The translations under genes and the position numbers were made by a program. The notes beneath the pieces are model-generated. The model made no database searches, was not told the DNA's origin, and worked only from the letters and a program-made list of their open reading frames with translations. From Ruminococcaceae bacterium UBA1741 (lineage in GTDB: Bacteria; Bacillota; Clostridia; Oscillospirales; Acutalibacteraceae): a DNA stretch of 63,640 nucleotides. The stretch lies in assembly GCA_002315685.1 (NCBI GenBank), contig DCHX01000013.1, positions 1 to 63,640 of the forward strand, read 5' to 3'. Shown here one piece after another: positions 15,927-25,924 of the stretch; positions within the stretch are counted from its first letter, which is position 1, and each line of letters opens with the position of its first letter.

Positions 15927-17063
15927 TCATTTGATAATTGACATTGGACCGCTTTTATATTCGGTAATACCATTTCCGCTTAAAATCTGACCGCAAACTT
16001 TCGTGAACCTTTCAGCAGCAACGGTAGCGCAAAATTCATTATGCATAGTAATATATGCATTCTCACCGAAGTTTTCGGCTAATTTTCTATCTTTTACTAA
16101 TCTTAAAAGTTTTTCCTTAAATTCATCAAAACTGTCATTATGATAAATAAAACCGTTCTTTTCGTCTTTAATCAATGTAACGGAAGCCCCTGCCGACGAG
16201 CTCGCAACTACTGCACAACCGGTACCCATAGCTTCGCTCAAAACAGCTCCCCAACCTTCCTTCCTGTTTGATGTGAATACATAAATATTTGCTTTCTCCA
16301 TAATCGGTTGAATTTTTTCAGGAGGCATAGCACCTAAAAAACTAATATGTTTTTCGAGTCCTTTTTCTTTTACGTAACTTTCAAGTTCTTCAAGCATTTC
16401 GCCGTTACCAATAACGGAAAGATGCACATTATATCCGGATAGCAATAACTCTTCCGTTGCCTTAACGGCAAAATCCGGATGTTTCCACAAAATAAGGCGA
16501 CCCACAAACAGAAGCTCTATTATTGTGGAATTTTTTTTCCGTGCAAGTTCTTCATACTGTGTCTTACAACTAAGAGGATAATACGCCCATAAAAAACTGC
16601 TTTTCTTAAAAAAACCTATTGAATGATAATCAGCAGCAGAATATCTACCAATAGACAGAAGAAATAAATTTTTTCCTGCATATTTTGAATAATTTTTTAT
16701 GCAAAAACGAAATGCTCTGATTTTACCGATTATCCCTGATTTTTCCTTAAACATTCTCTCTTGGCACAAAAAAGTTACTTTGCCGGCTTTCAATCGTTTT
16801 TTTAACAGTGAGCGTGGGAAAACTCCGGCAATCATCACATCTGCATCCATAGCTAATTTTTCTGCCAATGCTTTTTTCTCATCATTCTCATACATTTTAA
16901 TAACATACGGACGCTCATACGGATGATATCCGAGTTTTCTTCGTTGCTCTTCCTCGGCAACGGTTTCAACAAAGAAATAATCGCCATTGCAACATTTATA
17001 CATTTCGTCGGCAAATTCCAGAGAATGATGGTTAAATACGCTGGAAAACTGAACCACTTTCAT
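15927..17063 (-). CDS. glycosyltransferase, GT4
   Basis: 378 residues, GT-B fold. LLFVGRLILWKHPDFAVKA near residue 195, GNGEMLEELESYV, FLGAMPPEKI and NRKEGWGAVLSEAMGTGCAVVAS (E-x7-E donor site near residue 275) make it a normal GT4 retaining enzyme. It is separated by 66 bp from the Wzy-like gene upstream, one of the few gaps in the operon. Confidence 0.88.
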   Translation of the reverse strand: MKVVQFSSVFNHHSLEFADEMYKCCNGDYFFVETVAEEEQRRKLGYHPYERPYVIKMYENDEKKALAEKLAMDADVMIAGVFPRSLLKKRLKAGKVTFLCQERMFKEKSGIIGKIRAFRFCIKNYSKYAGKNLFLLSIGRYSAADYHSIGFFKKSSFLWAYYPLSCKTQYEELARKKNSTIIELLFVGRLILWKHPDFAVKATEELLLSGYNVHLSVIGNGEMLEELESYVKEKGLEKHISFLGAMPPEKIQPIMEKANIYVFTSNRKEGWGAVLSEAMGTGCAVVASSSAGASVTLIKDEKNGFIYHNDSFDEFKEKLLRLVKDRKLAENFGENAYITMHNEFCATVAAERFTKVCGQILSGNGITEYKSGPMSIIK

Positions 17064-17129
17064 AAACTCACTCCTATGACTCTGCTAATATTTAACGCTT
17101 GATTTTATATCTTTAATAACAAAGTGGAT

Positions 17130-18308
17130 TTAAATAATTTCACTCTCGTATTCATCAAGACAAAGAACAGCCAAAAGTCCTACGGAACTTGCGCAAAATG
17201 TTCCGGTTGTAAGAAACGATGCCTCTACGGAACTGTGAACAATTATACACAGCAATCCCAAAAATGCCACTCTGCGACTCTTGGAATTGATTTTCTTCAA
17301 ATAATCGGCATAGAAATTATAGCAATTATAATAGCAAGCAATGAATAAAATAGTTACTAATATACCAAAAGTGGCAAAGACCGTAATATATCCATTATGA
17401 GAGTTATTAAACGCATAATCGGTATAATTTCCAAATAAAAAACTTTTAAATGTTGTACTATTAAGTATAAGTTTGTACATTTCGTTTCTTCCTGTTGAAA
17501 TAGATGCACCCATAACATTAATTTGAGATAACAAAGAAAAAAATATATATAAAATCGGAACTGAAAAAATCGCAAATATTATTTTTCTATTCAAAACAAA
17601 TTTAAGATCGGTTAACATCGCAAAAAAAACAAAAAACAATGCCACTATAATTCCTGCCCGACAATCCGTTTTCCAAATAAAATAAAATATAACCGCCGCA
17701 GGAAACAAGATAATAAGTGCCGGTTTTTTCTTTTGTCGTTTATCAAAAAAATCAATTATAAAAATAAATAGAGAAACAAGAAGCATCATAGCAGTTAAAT
17801 TAGGATTGCTAAAGCCTAATGTTAAATCATCCGAATAATATTCACCATATAAACCTTGCATAATATGTGAATACGGCGAAAAGTAATAGTACACATATAT
17901 AAAAAAAGCTGCCCAATTGTAGAAAAAAACAATATTTCTTACAGCATTCTTATATGTAATGCTTGGAATTATTATAAGCAATAACGGAAGCATAAAAAAG
18001 CAAGTATAGTTAGCATATCTTAAAATAGTTTGAGAAAATGATGTTGAAAAAACTCCTATTAAAAAGCTTAGCAAAACCATCGTAAAAAAATACAAGTACC
18101 GCCTTAACAAACTCTCTTTGTATAAAATTTGAATACATATCAAAATGATTCCCACTAAAACGATTCCTAACATAACACGAGTTCCAAAACTAACTATTGC
18201 CTCTTTTCTTGCTGGAGTTCCATATAATATTAACAAGGTTGAAAACATAGATATGCAAATACATACATCAACCAAAGGAGATTTATTTTGAGCATTTCGT
18301 ACTATCAC
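17130..18308 (-). CDS. Wzy/O-antigen-ligase-like polymerase
   Basis: 392 residues, about ten membrane segments, with a long soluble loop around residues 285-320 (STGRNEMYKLILN, and the GNYTDYAFNNSHNGYITVFATFG stretch). The STGRNEMY and NSHNGYI motifs are typical of Wzy/WaaL family proteins. It likely polymerises the flipped repeat units outside the membrane. No chain-length regulator (Wzz/CpsC type) is in the window. Confidence 0.8.
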   Translation of the reverse strand: MIVRNAQNKSPLVDVCICISMFSTLLILYGTPARKEAIVSFGTRVMLGIVLVGIILICIQILYKESLLRRYLYFFTMVLLSFLIGVFSTSFSQTILRYANYTCFFMLPLLLIIIPSITYKNAVRNIVFFYNWAAFFIYVYYYFSPYSHIMQGLYGEYYSDDLTLGFSNPNLTAMMLLVSLFIFIIDFFDKRQKKKPALIILFPAAVIFYFIWKTDCRAGIIVALFFVFFAMLTDLKFVLNRKIIFAIFSVPILYIFFSLLSQINVMGASISTGRNEMYKLILNSTTFKSFLFGNYTDYAFNNSHNGYITVFATFGILVTILFIACYYNCYNFYADYLKKINSKSRRVAFLGLLCIIVHSSVEASFLTTGTFCASSVGLLAVLCLDEYESEII

Positions 18309-19534
18309 TGTTTTTCACCATCCCTTTGTTCGCAAATCAATTTATAATATAGTTCAAAATATTTATTTAGCATAATCTCTTTGGTGAAATTATTACGAAT
18401 ACGCTCAACACAAGCACTCGAATATGTACTTTTTCCTCGTATCCTTATTTCGTCAACCGCTCTGGCTAATGGTTCAACCCCGATTTCGCATACTATTCCT
18501 GATTTTGAATCAACAACCTCCGGGCATGCAGTTGAGTTAAAAACTATTGCAGGAGTACCGCACGCCAAAGCCTCAGCGGTAGTTAATCCAAAGGTTTCCT
18601 CTATTGATGCATTAACAAATACATCTGCCGCAGAATAAATCTCAGAAAGTTGTTCTATATTATCCGTACGCTTTATAAGAATAAATCTATCGTCATCATC
18701 CAACAATTTTGAATCGCAAGTCCCAACAAGACAAATCTTATACGGTGCCTGTAATCTATCCGCCAAATCAGAAAAAATACGGATTCCTTTTTCTTCAGTC
18801 CAATAACTCGATACGCCCAAAATCAAAAAAGTATCTTTCAAATTATACTTTTCTCTAAATTTAGCAGGGTTATGTGGAAAAAACACACTACAATCTATTC
18901 CGTTGTGAATTGTCTGAGGCGGATGATACATTTTTCCCATATAAGAAGTTTCAGCTACATTCCTTAGCCAATTTGAAACACAAATAATACGAATATTATC
19001 GTTTTTACTAATTAGTTCACTTTTAGCATTATATTGTGAGGATGAATCCAAAGTAACATCGTCTAATTTATGGTTTTTAGGGCAATTAACGCAACCGTCA
19101 CGGTACTTAGTACAGCCAGCCGCCGTAAAATGATAACACCCACCCGTAAAAGACCAACAGTCATGCAAAGTATAAACAACGGGTATATTTGAGTGTTTTA
19201 GAAATTCAAATAACAAGCGATAGTCCGTTGAGTTCTGCTGTATGTTATGCAAATGTATCAAATCAGGGCTTTCCTTCTTTATATACCTAATCAATCTTCT
19301 TGTTCCGGGTTTTGAATGTAAGTGCTTACTTCCGAAAAACTTATTCAACCCACGGCGAAGATAATTTTGAAACTTATTTTCTATCGGAAAAGCATTGGCA
19401 ATTTTCGGTTCGAATGCCGAATATGCAAATCGTGCTTCATATCCGTTTTTAATTGAAGTCTCATACAGCATTTGAGACAACCTGCCGGTACTACCGATAC
19501 CGCAAGTAATATTGATTTGCATTATCTTAGGCAT
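18305..19534 (-). CDS. glycosyltransferase, GT4
   Basis: 409 residues. MQINITCGIGSTGRLSQ at the start, HLHNIQ near 93, a cysteine cluster CYHFTAAGCTKYRDGCVNCP near residues 130-150, and EETFGLTTAEALACGTPAIVF near residue 305 as donor site. This cysteine-containing insertion is common in GT4 enzymes of Firmicute exopolysaccharide loci. Start overlaps nothing upstream (9 bp gap); its stop overlaps the polymerase start by 4 bp. Confidence 0.88.
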   Translation of the reverse strand: MPKIMQINITCGIGSTGRLSQMLYETSIKNGYEARFAYSAFEPKIANAFPIENKFQNYLRRGLNKFFGSKHLHSKPGTRRLIRYIKKESPDLIHLHNIQQNSTDYRLLFEFLKHSNIPVVYTLHDCWSFTGGCYHFTAAGCTKYRDGCVNCPKNHKLDDVTLDSSSQYNAKSELISKNDNIRIICVSNWLRNVAETSYMGKMYHPPQTIHNGIDCSVFFPHNPAKFREKYNLKDTFLILGVSSYWTEEKGIRIFSDLADRLQAPYKICLVGTCDSKLLDDDDRFILIKRTDNIEQLSEIYSAADVFVNASIEETFGLTTAEALACGTPAIVFNSTACPEVVDSKSGIVCEIGVEPLARAVDEIRIRGKSTYSSACVERIRNNFTKEIMLNKYFELYYKLICEQRDGEKQ

Positions 19535-19543
19535 TATTACCCC

Positions 19544-20719
19544 TCACTCTGTTAAGAACCTAATAATCTTTTCAGCCGCAATATCCGAAGTTTTATTTTC
19601 AAGCATAAATTTTCGTCCTTTTGAAGCTTTTGACAAATATATACCGTAATCTGCTTTAATTATCATTGACAACTCCTCAGCAATTCCATCCGGTGTTGAA
19701 TCGTTAAGATAAATTAAATAGTCATCATACTCGTCCGGTACACCTTCAAGTTTATACATCACGACCGGTTTCCCGGACATCATATATTCTGCGGTTTTTG
19801 AAGGAAACGAATATTTAGTGTAAGTACCCGTCGGAGTTCTGGGATTGATTAAATAATCACATTTATCCCTTAAATCATTCACCTCAGCTTGAGTTAAAAA
19901 TCCGAAATATTTAATATTGCCGTATTCTTTTGCAGCATTTATAAGAAATTCTTTGCAATTTCCGTTTCCGCAAATCCATAACTGAGCTTCGGGTAACTTT
20001 TTAAATGCATTTATAAGATTTTCAACGCCGAATTCCTTATCTAAAGTACCAGAATAAAGAAAAATATTATCTGAGCTTTCTTTTCGGCAGTTTTCTTTTT
20101 GGTTTTTATCACAAACACATTCGAGAATTATACTTTTTCTATTTTCTATTTCCAGCGGCTCATCAAGATATTTACTGAGAATAATAAAGCTATCAAAAAC
20201 TTTTGATTTATTTATCAATTCATTTCCGACTCTAATTCTTTCTTTTGTCATATACCGTTCCATATCGTTTCGTCCCGGAACCGCATCTGTCTGAATCAGA
20301 GAAATATGAACATTAGGATAGCGCCGCTTAATTTCAGATGCTGCATAAACAAACGGCGGATACAGGCTATATAAAATAATAATAAAATCCTTTGAATCCG
20401 ATATTCGCTTTTCAATTTCTTTTATGATTTTTGCCTTTTGAATTTTATGCTTTATTATGGGAAAATTAATAAACCCTACTTGGACATCCCATCCGTTTTT
20501 TTCATTCTTTATTATCGGTTTTTTATAGTTCATAGGAAAGCTTCCAACAGGAGGTACACTTAATAAAGAGAGTTCGGTATCACTGCGGTTTCTTATTCCG
20601 TCTATAATTCTTTTTTGATAAATGTGTGGTGCCATTTGAACCCCGCACTTACTGCATTTATATGCATCATACAGACTGCGTTCATTAAAAAGCAAACCTA
20701 AAAATAAAATCTTCTTCAT
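19544..20719 (-). CDS. glycosyltransferase, GT4-like
   Basis: 391 residues. The C-terminal half carries NIFLYSGTLDKEFGVENLINAF near residue 225, LWICGNGNCKEFL and YTKYSFPSKTAEYMMSGKPVVMYK near residue 310, the donor-site region of a GT4 subgroup lacking the classical ExE. The N-terminus has a CSKCGVQ pair. It is probably one of the internal transferases of the repeat unit. Confidence 0.82.
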   Translation of the reverse strand: MKKILFLGLLFNERSLYDAYKCSKCGVQMAPHIYQKRIIDGIRNRSDTELSLLSVPPVGSFPMNYKKPIIKNEKNGWDVQVGFINFPIIKHKIQKAKIIKEIEKRISDSKDFIIILYSLYPPFVYAASEIKRRYPNVHISLIQTDAVPGRNDMERYMTKERIRVGNELINKSKVFDSFIILSKYLDEPLEIENRKSIILECVCDKNQKENCRKESSDNIFLYSGTLDKEFGVENLINAFKKLPEAQLWICGNGNCKEFLINAAKEYGNIKYFGFLTQAEVNDLRDKCDYLINPRTPTGTYTKYSFPSKTAEYMMSGKPVVMYKLEGVPDEYDDYLIYLNDSTPDGIAEELSMIIKADYGIYLSKASKGRKFMLENKTSDIAAEKIIRFLTE

Positions 20720-20763
20720 ACTTGTTAAATCCCAAACAAATAAAGTTTTCAGTTAATTATCAA

Positions 20764-21861
20764 TTACAGTTCTTCAAAAACAGTTCGGTGTTTTTCTGCC
20801 ATTTTTTCTATTGTATATTCTCGAATCTTTTTTATGGAATTCACCGACATAGAGTGCATCAATTGCTCATCCGAAAGAATTTTGCTCACGTTTTCAACAA
20901 TATCATCTACCGATTCCGTCGGAACAATTGCACCGTTACTATCATCAACTAATTCCAATCCTGCTATACACTTGTCAGTCGTTACTACCGGTAATCCCTG
21001 TGCCATAGCCTCGTTAATTACTAACCCCCAGATATCCTCTCTTGTAGGTAATACAAACACATCTGCGGCACGGTACCATTTTTTCAGTTCATCTTTTGAC
21101 TTGAAATCAACAAAATGAACCGACTCCAATCCGAGACGTTCTTTTTGCTCAATGTATTCCGCTCCCGGTATTCCGCCTATAATGTATGTCCCCGTGCCAT
21201 CCGGAAAGCCTTTTGCGGCGTTGATAAGAACATCAAATCCCTTTCGATAAATAAACTGTCCAACCGAAAGCACAACCCTGTCTTCGGTTATTCCAAGTCC
21301 TGTACGCAATGCGTGTTTCTCGTCATCCGATGCCGGAGCGGTAACTATATCCTGCTCCTTCAAGGATGTAAACGGATATTTATTTATTTTATCTTTTGAA
21401 ATGCCTAAACTCAAAAGATAAAAAGTATACTCTTGGCAGGTGGTAAAATGCGATTGTGCACCACAAAGCAAAAACTTTTTCAAGATTCTCTTTATGCCTT
21501 TTTCAACCTTAAAAAATCCGCCGTCACCCTCTATCGCATACGGAATACGGAAGATTCTACAATATGTAATAGCCAACATCACAGACGGAGATGCATACCC
21601 GCTTATTATCAAATGGTCAAATTTAACTTTTTTTATTTCCCGAATCAAGTCAAATCCGATTGTTTTATCTGCACCGACATGTTTTGCTTTTGTAAAGTGG
21701 GCAGTATAATTGATTGCATTGTTGCCGTGCCATCTTGTATCACGATCGCCTGCACTTTCGCGTTCATAACAAACCGTCAACTCGCACATCTTTCCCAATT
21801 CGTTAAAAAAATCAACACGATAAGGAGAAGGTATATTTGTTAAAAAAAGGATTTTTTGCAC
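20764..21861 (-). CDS. glycosyltransferase, GT4
   Basis: 365 residues. LTNIPSPYRVDFFNELGK at the start, VVLSVGQFIYRKGFDVLINA near 195, and REDIWGLVINEAMAQGLPVVTT near 280 with the E-x7-E site. The RREDIWGLVINEAM type is common in capsule GT4s. It is followed by 44 bp of non-coding sequence. Its start overlaps the 3' end of the upstream GT gene by 22 bp. Confidence 0.88.
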   Translation of the reverse strand: MQKILFLTNIPSPYRVDFFNELGKMCELTVCYERESAGDRDTRWHGNNAINYTAHFTKAKHVGADKTIGFDLIREIKKVKFDHLIISGYASPSVMLAITYCRIFRIPYAIEGDGGFFKVEKGIKRILKKFLLCGAQSHFTTCQEYTFYLLSLGISKDKINKYPFTSLKEQDIVTAPASDDEKHALRTGLGITEDRVVLSVGQFIYRKGFDVLINAAKGFPDGTGTYIIGGIPGAEYIEQKERLGLESVHFVDFKSKDELKKWYRAADVFVLPTREDIWGLVINEAMAQGLPVVTTDKCIAGLELVDDSNGAIVPTESVDDIVENVSKILSDEQLMHSMSVNSIKKIREYTIEKMAEKHRTVFEEL

Positions 21862-22895
21862 GATAAAACCTCCTCATAAAATTCTTGCCATGACGCTCGA
21901 CTTAAATACCGTTCATTAACTTTTTCGGGATAAACGCTACCGAGAATGACTTTTTTCATACATTCTTTCAAACCTACAGCATCAAAAGGTGAAAAATACA
22001 GAGCATTATCATAGTTTTCAAGACACTCTTGTGAAAACGGAGTATCAGATGCTAAAATCATTGTTTGGCACGAACGGGCCTCCAATAGCGGTAAACCGAC
22101 CGTTTCAATATAAGATGGAAAAAGCAATGTTCCGCACTGGTACTCGTTTTGCATCTCTGTACGATGCAAAACTCCCAAACATTTGATATGTTTATTTTCT
22201 ATTGCACCTACGGGCAATGTCAATCGTACCTCAAAATCTTCTATGCCTTCTTTAACAAGCAAATCACAAGCTTCGGCAATCAAATGATTATTCTTATAAA
22301 TTCCGGTAGTTGTAGGATAAAAAAAACGCTTGTTATCGAATTTTGATAAATCGGATTTCATTGACTCCACTTGCGGGAAAGCAAGAAAAATCTTTTTCTT
22401 CGCCGCAGGTACAGATTGAGAAACTGCATCAAGCATCCATTTGGTTTGCACAAAAACCTTGTCTGCTTTCCTTACAGACTGTTTAATAAATGCACCTATA
22501 ATATTCTGTATTATCGCTACCGAACGCTCATTGCGCTTAAAAACAGAGAACTTTTTAATTTTTTGAAAAGGAATTGATTGATGCACATAAACGCATTGTG
22601 GCGATTTTACTCCAAATGTAATAATATTCTGAAGCGATACAACCACATCGGGATTAAATGAAGCAATCATCTTTTTTCCAGCAAAACAATCAAAAGCAAT
22701 TTTTTTGATTTTGCTTGTTTTTATATTTGGAAATGTAAAAATATGTATATTATCGGTTTCCTCTAAATAATAACCGCTTAGTAAAAAGAACCATTCGTTT
22801 GATGTATCATATTCTTTAATATAATTGTAAAATTGTTTTAAAATAGTCATAGCGCCACCGCTTGATGCCGCTATATCATTTACAACAATCCTCAT
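21840..22895 (-). CDS. glycosyltransferase, GT4-like
   Basis: 351 residues. FFYPTTTGIYKNNHLIAEACDLL near 190, LGVLHRTEMQNEYQCGTLLFPSYIETVGLPLLEARS near 240, with E-x7-E partly kept. The N-terminus VNDIAASSGGAMTILKQFY is typical of a GT4 subgroup that handles deoxy or amino sugars in Firmicute loci, but the donor is not deducible. ATG at 22895 follows GGAGG; the codon before it is TTG. Start lies 20 bp inside the previous gene. Confidence 0.82.
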   Translation of the reverse strand: MRIVVNDIAASSGGAMTILKQFYNYIKEYDTSNEWFFLLSGYYLEETDNIHIFTFPNIKTSKIKKIAFDCFAGKKMIASFNPDVVVSLQNIITFGVKSPQCVYVHQSIPFQKIKKFSVFKRNERSVAIIQNIIGAFIKQSVRKADKVFVQTKWMLDAVSQSVPAAKKKIFLAFPQVESMKSDLSKFDNKRFFYPTTTGIYKNNHLIAEACDLLVKEGIEDFEVRLTLPVGAIENKHIKCLGVLHRTEMQNEYQCGTLLFPSYIETVGLPLLEARSCQTMILASDTPFSQECLENYDNALYFSPFDAVGLKECMKKVILGSVYPEKVNERYLSRASWQEFYEEVLSCKKSFF

Positions 22896-24093
22896 CAAAA
22901 GCCTCCATTATTACTCTATACGAATTCTCGACCGAATAATTTTCACATAAATACTTAAAAGAATTATTTCCTTTACATAACAAATCCGACGAGCAAGCAT
23001 TTATTATACATTCCGAAAAACCTTCCGTACTGTCGCTCTCACACCACCAACCGAAACCGCCGTTTATTACTTGTCCTACATCGGTATTAGGATCTGTGCA
23101 GGCTAAAACCGGAAGGCCTGCTTGCATATACGAAAGTAATCTTGATGGAAAGTTGGGAATGGTAAACCTATGGTCAAGGAAAATCATTCCCGCATCACAG
23201 GCGGCAATCATTCTGTCGTAGTCAGTCTTTTGAAGACGCTTCATTAGTTTTACATTCGTTGGCTTTTCTTCATTAACAAATGCTTCAAGCTTTCCATATT
23301 CAGTACCATCACCCACAATCAAAAAGAATGCTTTATCATTTTCTTTTTCCTTGCGCAGACAGTCAATAATAAACGGAATTCCCTGTGGTTTTCCAAGGTT
23401 TCCACCATAAACAAATACCTTCTTGTCGGTCGGGATGCCGTATTTTTGACGTATCGCTAACTTCTCCTCATTTATAAGACGCATATCCTGCACCTCAATA
23501 GAGTTGGGGCAAATCTCGACCTTATCAGGGTTGATTTCCGGGTTATGCTTCAGCACATAATCAACATTAGCTTGACTCATACAGCCGATTTTGTCAGAAA
23601 CAGCGTATAGCTTCTTTTCTTTTTTTCTGAAATACTTGTAAATAAATCCTTTAATACCTGTGGTTTTCATCATACCGAGGTCAATAGCATTTTGCGGAAA
23701 AATGTCTTTCAGCATCAGGTATGTATTTGCATTATCACGGTTTTTAATAAATTTAACTACTGAAGCAAATGTAATCGGGGGGGTTTCGTAAAGTACTAAA
23801 TCAAATTTGATATCTTTATAATACTGCTTTATTGCATTTTTAAATTGACTTTCAATAAGAATGGTAGATATACCTTTCTCAAGCAAATTAGTTTTTTTTA
23901 TATTTCCAGTCTTTACTCGAAGAATACTTATGTTTGATTCATGTAACAATGAAGTTGATTTATGATTCCTACGTTCACATTTACACACTAAATACATATT
24001 ATGGTCGTGAGCCAAACGCTTCAATATATCTACATGAACCGATCCAGCCGTCATTTCGTTAAATTCACCCAATGATAAAAATAATATATTCAC
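22876..24093 (-). CDS. glycosyltransferase, GT4 (WbuB-like)
   Basis: 405 residues. The N-terminus MNILFLSLGEFN, KVFVYGGNLGKPQGIPFIIDCL near 225 and FTIPNFPSRLLSYMQAGLPVLA near 318 fit the WbuB-like GT4 group, which in other bacteria transfers L-FucNAc. With capEGF in the same operon it is the best candidate here for an FucNAc transferase (inference). Start overlaps the SDR stop by 4 bp. Confidence 0.82.
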   Translation of the reverse strand: MNILFLSLGEFNEMTAGSVHVDILKRLAHDHNMYLVCKCERRNHKSTSLLHESNISILRVKTGNIKKTNLLEKGISTILIESQFKNAIKQYYKDIKFDLVLYETPPITFASVVKFIKNRDNANTYLMLKDIFPQNAIDLGMMKTTGIKGFIYKYFRKKEKKLYAVSDKIGCMSQANVDYVLKHNPEINPDKVEICPNSIEVQDMRLINEEKLAIRQKYGIPTDKKVFVYGGNLGKPQGIPFIIDCLRKEKENDKAFFLIVGDGTEYGKLEAFVNEEKPTNVKLMKRLQKTDYDRMIAACDAGMIFLDHRFTIPNFPSRLLSYMQAGLPVLACTDPNTDVGQVINGGFGWWCESDSTEGFSECIINACSSDLLCKGNNSFKYLCENYSVENSYRVIMEAFDEDCCK

Positions 24094-25094
24094 ATTTTTT
24101 CTCCGCGTAAAATATTTATTGTTCTTTCTATTCCGTTTTTTGTTGAATATAAAGGAGTGTATCCTATGCTTTTAATTTTTTCGTTTGAAAGTAAAGCATT
24201 CTTGGCTTTTGAAACACTGCTGTCATTTTGAATTTCATAAATGACCTTTTTTCCGGATTTTCCTGCAATATATTCTGCAATATCGGATAATGTCATCCCA
24301 TCAAAATCATTAGAGACATTGTATGCATCACCGCATTTTCCACCTAATAAAGCACAAATAATTCCGGATACCGCATCTGCAATATACACATATGAGTATT
24401 TTTGTTTTCCATCACTTTTTAATACAATATCCTCGTTTTTTATGGCTTTATTAATAAACTGAGCCATTGCTTTAGTATCAGCTTTTGTATTATCGACACC
24501 GAACACCCTGGAAAGTCTTACTATAACCGAGTCAACCCCATATTGTTCCAAATACGATTGGCATAACGCTTCACACGTTCTCTTCGCTTCGTTATAGCCC
24601 GCCCTTGCAGTATTGAAATCGATATAACCGCAATATTTTTCATCAACAGGTGTTTCCAAACATTCACCATATACTTCGCAAGAAGACGCCAATAAAAACC
24701 TCTTGACATTGTTGTCCTTTGAATAATCCAAAAGGTTTTTACAACCGTAAATATTGTTAACTATGGTCCCGACGGGGTCATTTTTATATTGCTCCGGATG
24801 TGTATTTGAGGCCAAATGAATAACATAGTCTGCTCGACCGTTATAGGAAATCGAGGCGGCAATATCGGATTTTAGGCAAGTCACCGTATTGTCTGAAACT
24901 CCACCTCGACGTGAAAAAGAAACTACTTTTATGTTTGAATTAAAGATTTTATTTCTATACTTCATTACATTGGTAAAAAACGTACCGAGAAATCCTGTTC
25001 CCCCGGAAATTAATATAGTGCAATTGTTCAATAGTTCCCAATCATACGGTAATTCAGCAATTCTTTTGATATCTTCTAATTCAAAGCTATGCAT
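24090..25094 (-). CDS. NAD-dependent sugar epimerase/dehydratase (extended SDR)
   Basis: 334 residues. Glycine motif SGGTGFLGTFF near residue 30, HLASNTHP near 93, SSCEVYGE and YNEAKRTCE (YxxxK near residue 155) are intact, so it should be active on a nucleotide sugar. Start at 25094 follows GGGAGGA. Position directly after the IspD-like and LicD-like genes suggests it may act with them, for example in forming or altering the alditol-phosphate precursor. The sequence alone does not say which sugar. Confidence 0.82.
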   Translation of the reverse strand: MHSFELEDIKRIAELPYDWELLNNCTILISGGTGFLGTFFTNVMKYRNKIFNSNIKVVSFSRRGGVSDNTVTCLKSDIAASISYNGRADYVIHLASNTHPEQYKNDPVGTIVNNIYGCKNLLDYSKDNNVKRFLLASSCEVYGECLETPVDEKYCGYIDFNTARAGYNEAKRTCEALCQSYLEQYGVDSVIVRLSRVFGVDNTKADTKAMAQFINKAIKNEDIVLKSDGKQKYSYVYIADAVSGIICALLGGKCGDAYNVSNDFDGMTLSDIAEYIAGKSGKKVIYEIQNDSSVSKAKNALLSNEKIKSIGYTPLYSTKNGIERTINILRGEKM

Positions 25095-25210
25095 TTTTAT
25101 TTCCTCCCGTATATGTTTCAATAATCCCGAAAATTAATATTTCAAATTATGTTGTAATAAGAACGATTACGCCACCAAAATAACGACAATATAGTTCAAA
25201 GTCTAATCGC

Positions 25211-25924
25211 TTATTTAATCCACTCATCGTTTTTAGCCGATAGCAACGCTTTGAATATTTCAATATCCTCAGTGGTGGTGATTTTGATATTTTTCTCAGA
25301 TCCCTTGGAAAAAAATGTTGTTTTTCCCAAGGTTTCCATAAGCGAACACGAAGCCGCCATGTTTGAAATACCTCTTTTATTTGCTTCTAAGTGCGCATCC
25401 CAAAGTTCTTTTAATCGGTATGAATGCGGAGTTTGAGTTCTTTGAAGGTTTTCACGAGGAATCGATTTATTGGAACTATGCTTATCTTCTGATACAAAAA
25501 CAACTTCTGTACATGGAATCGTTGCAACTGCAGAACCGTTAATTCGTTGCTTCACTAGATTGTCTGTGATAATATCCTGACTAACCATCGGACGATTGCC
25601 ATCATGAATAACTACAACATCGTCATCTAAGAAGTTTTCACGTACAATCTTTAAGCCATTGAAAATTGACTCTTGTCCGGTTTCGCCGCCTAAGACAACC
25701 CATTTTAACTTTGTAATGTTAAACTGCTTGGCATACGCCCACAAAACATCTTCCCAACCGTTCAATATAGCAACACAGATATAATCAATCTCCGGATGCT
25801 GTTGAAATGCCTCCAATGTATAAATAATAATTGGTTTATTGTTTACAGTAATAAACTGTTTGGGAATGTCTTGATGCGTTCTTGAACCAACTCCACCTGC
25901 CGTAAGAATTGCTATTGTGCTCAT
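25211..25924 (-). CDS. IspD/TarI-family cytidylyltransferase
   Basis: 237 residues. AILTAGGVGSR...PKQF at the N-terminus is the CTP-binding motif of the IspD/TarI family, followed by VVIHDGNRPMVS near residue 105. In this operon it most likely forms a CDP-alditol (CDP-ribitol, as in TarI, or CDP-glycerol), not the isoprenoid intermediate. It is coupled (ATGA) to the LicD-type transferase gene, its probable user. No reductase like TarJ is adjacent. ATG at 25924 is preceded by GGAGGG. A 116-bp gap follows before the SDR gene. Confidence 0.82.
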   Translation of the reverse strand: MSTIAILTAGGVGSRTHQDIPKQFITVNNKPIIIYTLEAFQQHPEIDYICVAILNGWEDVLWAYAKQFNITKLKWVVLGGETGQESIFNGLKIVRENFLDDDVVVIHDGNRPMVSQDIITDNLVKQRINGSAVATIPCTEVVFVSEDKHSSNKSIPRENLQRTQTPHSYRLKELWDAHLEANKRGISNMAASCSLMETLGKTTFFSKGSEKNIKITTTEDIEIFKALLSAKNDEWIK